A stretch of DNA of 64,000 bases from Castor canadensis (taxonomy: Eukaryota > Chordata > Mammalia > Rodentia > Castoridae). A program made the translations under genes and the position numbers. Positions 61,531 to 64,000 of this stretch are shown here, in pieces (the stretch's first letter is position 1; each line of letters starts with the position of its first letter). Below the pieces are notes generated by a model, which saw only the letters and a program-made list of their open reading frames with translations, was not told the origin of the DNA and did not search any database. The stretch spans positions 56,824,501-56,888,500 of the forward strand of contig NC_133394.1 of assembly GCF_047511655.1 (NCBI RefSeq). Reading direction: 5' to 3'.

Positions 61531-61716
61531 AAATGTGTTACAGATGAGTGTTTCTTTTTCGAACGACTGGAATCCAATAATTACAATACTTACCGGTCAA
61601 GGAAATACTCCAGTTGGTATGTGGCACTGAAACGAACTGGGCAGTATAAACTTGGATCCAAAACAGGACCAGGGCAGAAAGCTATACTTTTTCTTCCAAT
61701 GTCTGCTAAGCGCTGA
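61531..61716 (+). CDS. FGF2: FGF2 exon 3 (coding part)
   Basis: Encodes residues 95-155 and the TGA stop. It opens with KCVTDECFFFERLESNNYNT and carries the main heparin-binding loop, KRTGQYKLGSKTGPGQKA, with its basic residues intact. The ends fit in frame: 178 + 104 + 186 coding bases give 155 residues plus stop, the usual FGF2 length. It has KYSSW where human has KYTSW, again the state I recall for mouse. The last codon is CGC, so the protein ends SAKR instead of the SAKS I know from human and mouse, a single A-to-C change in an otherwise conserved tail. The acceptor is tttcag before 61531. Confidence 0.98.
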   Translation, partial: KCVTDECFFFERLESNNYNTYRSRKYSSWYVALKRTGQYKLGSKTGPGQKAILFLPMSAKR

Positions 61717-61730
61717 TTTTAAAGGCAGAA

Positions 61731-61840
61731 TTTAATCTCATTTCACATGAAAGAAGTATATTTTAGATATTTGTAAATGAGAGAAAAAGAAAATAAATTT
61801 ATACAGTTCAGTTTGGATAACTGGCCAGACACCTTTTAAT
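61731..61840 (-). terminator. Candidate NUDT6 poly(A) signals
   Basis: On the minus strand ATTAAA occurs at 61835-61840 and 61731-61736, within 0.3-0.4 kb after the NUDT6 stop. Either could end the NUDT6 mRNA inside the FGF2 3'UTR. I see no AATAAA on that strand in this interval, and actual use is unknown. Confidence 0.3.
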
Positions 61841-62145
61841 CTGATAGTAAAATATTTAACCATTGCCTCTTCACCATTTCTGTAAAAAAAACAAAACAAA
61901 ACTCCCGTCCTTTTGCATAGAATCTGATGTTACCCAGTGAAGATTACTAGAGCTACAATCTTTTTCATATATTTGTTTTATGTGAAAAGAGGATTTTAAA
62001 CTATTTACAAATTTTCATCATAGAACTCATATACATTAGAAAATTAGCATCAGATATCTCACCAATCCCAAATGTTCATGACATCTTATACATTAATCTA
62101 TGTCAATGGTTTACTTTAAAAATTTTTTAACATGTGAATGTGAAT

Positions 62146-62543
62146 TCAGTCCATCCCTGTCACAGTTCTGTAATTCTCTGGCAGTTCTTTGTGATAGAGT
62201 TTATAAAACAGGCCTGTGTATACTGCTGGAAGTTTTTCCATGGTGAGATCAATCTTGTCAAACCCTTCTCTGTACCCATAGAGCAGCAGCCTAGCAACTC
62301 TGGTGGTGATTGGAGTCGTATTTTTAGTCTTGACCAGGTCATTGAGATCCATCCACTCACACCTTAAGCATTCAAGATGGCAAAAATCTATGGTGAATGA
62401 ATATGGCTTAAGGCGACAGATTATATACATATCTGACTTTCCAAAAGCTCCAGGATTGGCATGCTGTTGTCGGATACTCAGGAGGGACCTGAATTCCGAT
62501 TTTATACCAGTCTCTTCAAAAACTTCTCGGACTGCTGTGTCTC
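62146..62543 (-). CDS. NUDT6: NUDT6 last coding exon (antisense to FGF2)
   Basis: Encodes the C-terminal 131-132 residues of NUDT6, a Nudix-family hydrolase also known as antisense FGF (GFG). On the minus strand the acceptor tgtaatgtag precedes 62543 and the exon opens in phase 1 with the end of a Gly codon followed by [13 protein letters not shown]. This is the second half of the Nudix box (REUXEEXGU), whose glutamates bind the catalytic metal. The GX5E half lies in the preceding exon, which is beyond 64000. Further conserved segments are [31 protein letters not shown] and [20 protein letters not shown]. The stop is TGA at 62146-62148. Codons before the acceptor in the same open frame are intron. 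Reported roles are hydrolase activity and antisense control of FGF2 mRNA. Confidence 0.96.
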
Positions 62544-62577
62544 CTACATTACAAAGATGAACAAATAAAATGATCAC

Positions 62578-63565
62578 TTTTTAGAGACCTCATCACCAGA
62601 GACTTACAGTCAGGATCTAAGACATCAAAAGCAAAATTTTCAAGTTTGTTTTCAGTACCTTTGCCTTCTGGACATCCTGAAATGCCAAAGTATTTTCTTA
62701 TCAATATACATTTATGGCGCTTTTGAAATACTGAACATTTGTTTGACTACTACTGGGAGGCTTATCCATTTGTACATTCTTAGGGTCACAGCTTTTTAAT
62801 CTCTCCCTGCTTTATTTACCCAAAAGATAAAAATATAGATTGCAAGAGCTAAAGATTTTTTCAAAGTTGCAGTTAATATTCTGACATATTTCTTCATTAT
62901 TATTCTGTTCTTGAACATCCATCAAAACTGCCTAAATATGTATGTATCAGAATTGTTCTGTTGTCCTTACAAAAGCCGGTAAAGCTGTCAAAGGTACTTA
63001 ATGAATTATGAGATGATTTTAATCTCTCCTGGTGATCTCAGGTGGGACCCTCAAGCCTCCAAGTCATGGAGTAGATTGCTTTGTAGCCATTTTGTTATGT
63101 TCCTCTAGTAACACTGTTAGTGAAATCCCACAGTAGTAACTGTTGGTATTCCCTTTGTTTCATGAGGTAAGATTCCAAAGAAGTTGAAATTGATTCTTTC
63201 AATACCAAAATGAAATCATTTCCTCAGAAATTTTAAAAAGCTGGGAATATACAGAATTGTATAATGCTAGGGTTTTCATATTTTATAAGGTTGATTTTTC
63301 AGTTAAGTGCAAATTTGTGGGGGTTTGTAATGTTTTTGTTTTTTCTAAACACATAGAGAGTACCTGAGTGGATTTTACCTTTTTGATGCTTTGTTATTGT
63401 ATCCTAAAGCATTTATGAGTAGCACTTTAAAAAGTTGCATTCCTTGGCCACTTTTCTGGGAAGTGTCATGATTGCCACAGAGACTTGTTCAAATCTTCTC
63501 ATGCCTCTACTGTTGTCAAATATTAAATGATTTTGCCTCCTCAGTAATCCTTTTGATAAAAAATA
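62578..63565. other. FGF2 3'UTR / NUDT6 intron
   Basis: AT-rich sequence with scattered ATTTA motifs (for example near 62812 and 63411) that could serve as AU-rich instability elements in FGF2 mRNA. No further NUDT6 exon is recognisable on the minus strand. Confidence 0.5.
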
Positions 63566-63570
63566 GGCAA

Positions 63571-63741
63571 AGGCCAGGTGCCAGTGGCTCACGCCTATAA
63601 TCCTAGCTACTCAGAAGGCAGAGATCAGGAGGATTGAGGTTCAAAGCCAGCCATCTCAAACAAAAAAAAAACCCATCATAAAAAAGGGATGGTGGAGTGG
63701 TTGAAGGTGTAGGCCCTGAGATCAAACTCCAGTACTAAAAA
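63571..63741 (+). mobile_element. Composite B1-like plus tRNA-like SINE
   Basis: Left part gtggctcacgcctataatcc, agctactcagaaggcagaga and caggaggattgaggttcaaa; A-rich linker; right part tggtggagtggttgaaggtg, gccctgagatcaaactccag. It lies in the putative FGF2 3'UTR. Confidence 0.8.
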
Positions 63742-63875
63742 GAAGGAATTCAGACAAAAATACCTCCATTCCTGTGTGCTCTCACTGTGGAATGCCTTAC
63801 TGGGCCCCAATCTGCCTGCTTTTCTAAGAAACATCTCTGGAAAGGTGCACAGGAAGAGTAATACATATGTTCTAG

Positions 63876-63948
63876 CTAGGCGTGTAGCTCAGTGGCAGAA
63901 TGCTTGCCTTGAAACCGCAAGACCCTGGGTTTCATAACCATCACAGAA
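63876..63948 (+). mobile_element. tRNA-like (ID/dID-type) SINE
   Basis: ggcgtgtagctcagtggcag and aatgcttgccttgaaaccgc, then a degenerate B box in gggtttcataacc. The broken B box and lack of a cloverleaf argue against a tRNA gene. Confidence 0.7.
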
Positions 63949-64000
63949 AGGGAGGGGGTGATAAAACTGAAAGCATAAAAGAAGAATCTAGGTGAAGAGA

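Larger units (their letters stand above)
61717..64000 (+). other. FGF2: FGF2 3'UTR, overlapping NUDT6 in antisense
   Basis: Human FGF2 has a very long, AU-rich 3'UTR with several poly(A) sites, so most or all of this stretch is probably transcribed from FGF2 (inference). Candidate plus-strand signals are AATAAA at 61792-61797, only 76 bases after the stop, and at 62564-62569, plus ATTAAA near 63522. The last NUDT6 coding exon lies here on the other strand, so mature transcripts can form an RNA duplex. Confidence 0.7.

Noticed and set aside
62544..62577. Extra N-terminal residues on the NUDT6 open frame
   Set aside because: They lie upstream of a clear minus-strand splice acceptor and are intron read through in frame.
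1..64000. CRISPR arrays, operons, prokaryotic mobile elements
   Set aside because: None seen. The spliced genes, LINEs, SINEs and CpG island show a mammalian nuclear genome.

Overview
This is a mammalian nuclear window holding almost the whole FGF2 (basic fibroblast growth factor) gene on the + strand and, tail-to-tail on the - strand, the last coding exon of its antisense neighbour NUDT6. The host is most likely a rodent. The FGF2 protein has Val-60, as I recall for mouse, where human has Ile. The SINEs are B1-like units, tRNA-like units and composites of the two. The tRNA-like unit ends in a motif (gttcaaaccccagtaccacc) that I associate with Castorimorpha, so a beaver-like species is my best inference, not a proof.

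Layout. Positions 1-560 are upstream flank. A TATA-less CpG island (about 565-1440) carries the FGF2 promoter, the GC-rich leader with three in-frame CUG start codons (913, 940, 952) and exon 1 (AUG at 1075, donor at 1253). Intron 1 (1253-38411, 37 kb) is filled with SINEs, old L1 and MaLR pieces, microsatellites and one young truncated L1 that appears to have carried about 0.4 kb of 3' flanking DNA with it. Exon 2 is 38412-38515. Intron 2 (38516-61530, 23 kb) contains two large minus-strand L1s: one of 4.2 kb with an internal deletion fusing ORF1 to ORF2 (43434-47615), and one full-length, nearly intact element of 7 kb (51225-58270). Exon 3 coding is 61531-61716. The three exons together give a 155-residue FGF2. 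The FGF2 3'UTR then runs over the - strand NUDT6 exon (62146-62543), and the remainder to 64000 is FGF2 3'UTR and/or NUDT6 intron.

How the parts relate. FGF2 is a heparin-binding growth factor. The AUG form is exported without a signal peptide, and the CUG forms add a Gly/Arg-rich nuclear extension. NUDT6 (a Nudix hydrolase, also called antisense FGF or GFG) is transcribed convergently, so the two mRNAs can pair in their 3' regions. No previously undescribed gene system was found. The points most worth checking are a perfect 118-bp duplication 4.7 kb apart in intron 1, the L1 with an apparent 3' transduction, a cluster of three abutting hairpins, the deleted and fused L1, and a Ser-to-Arg change at the last residue of FGF2.
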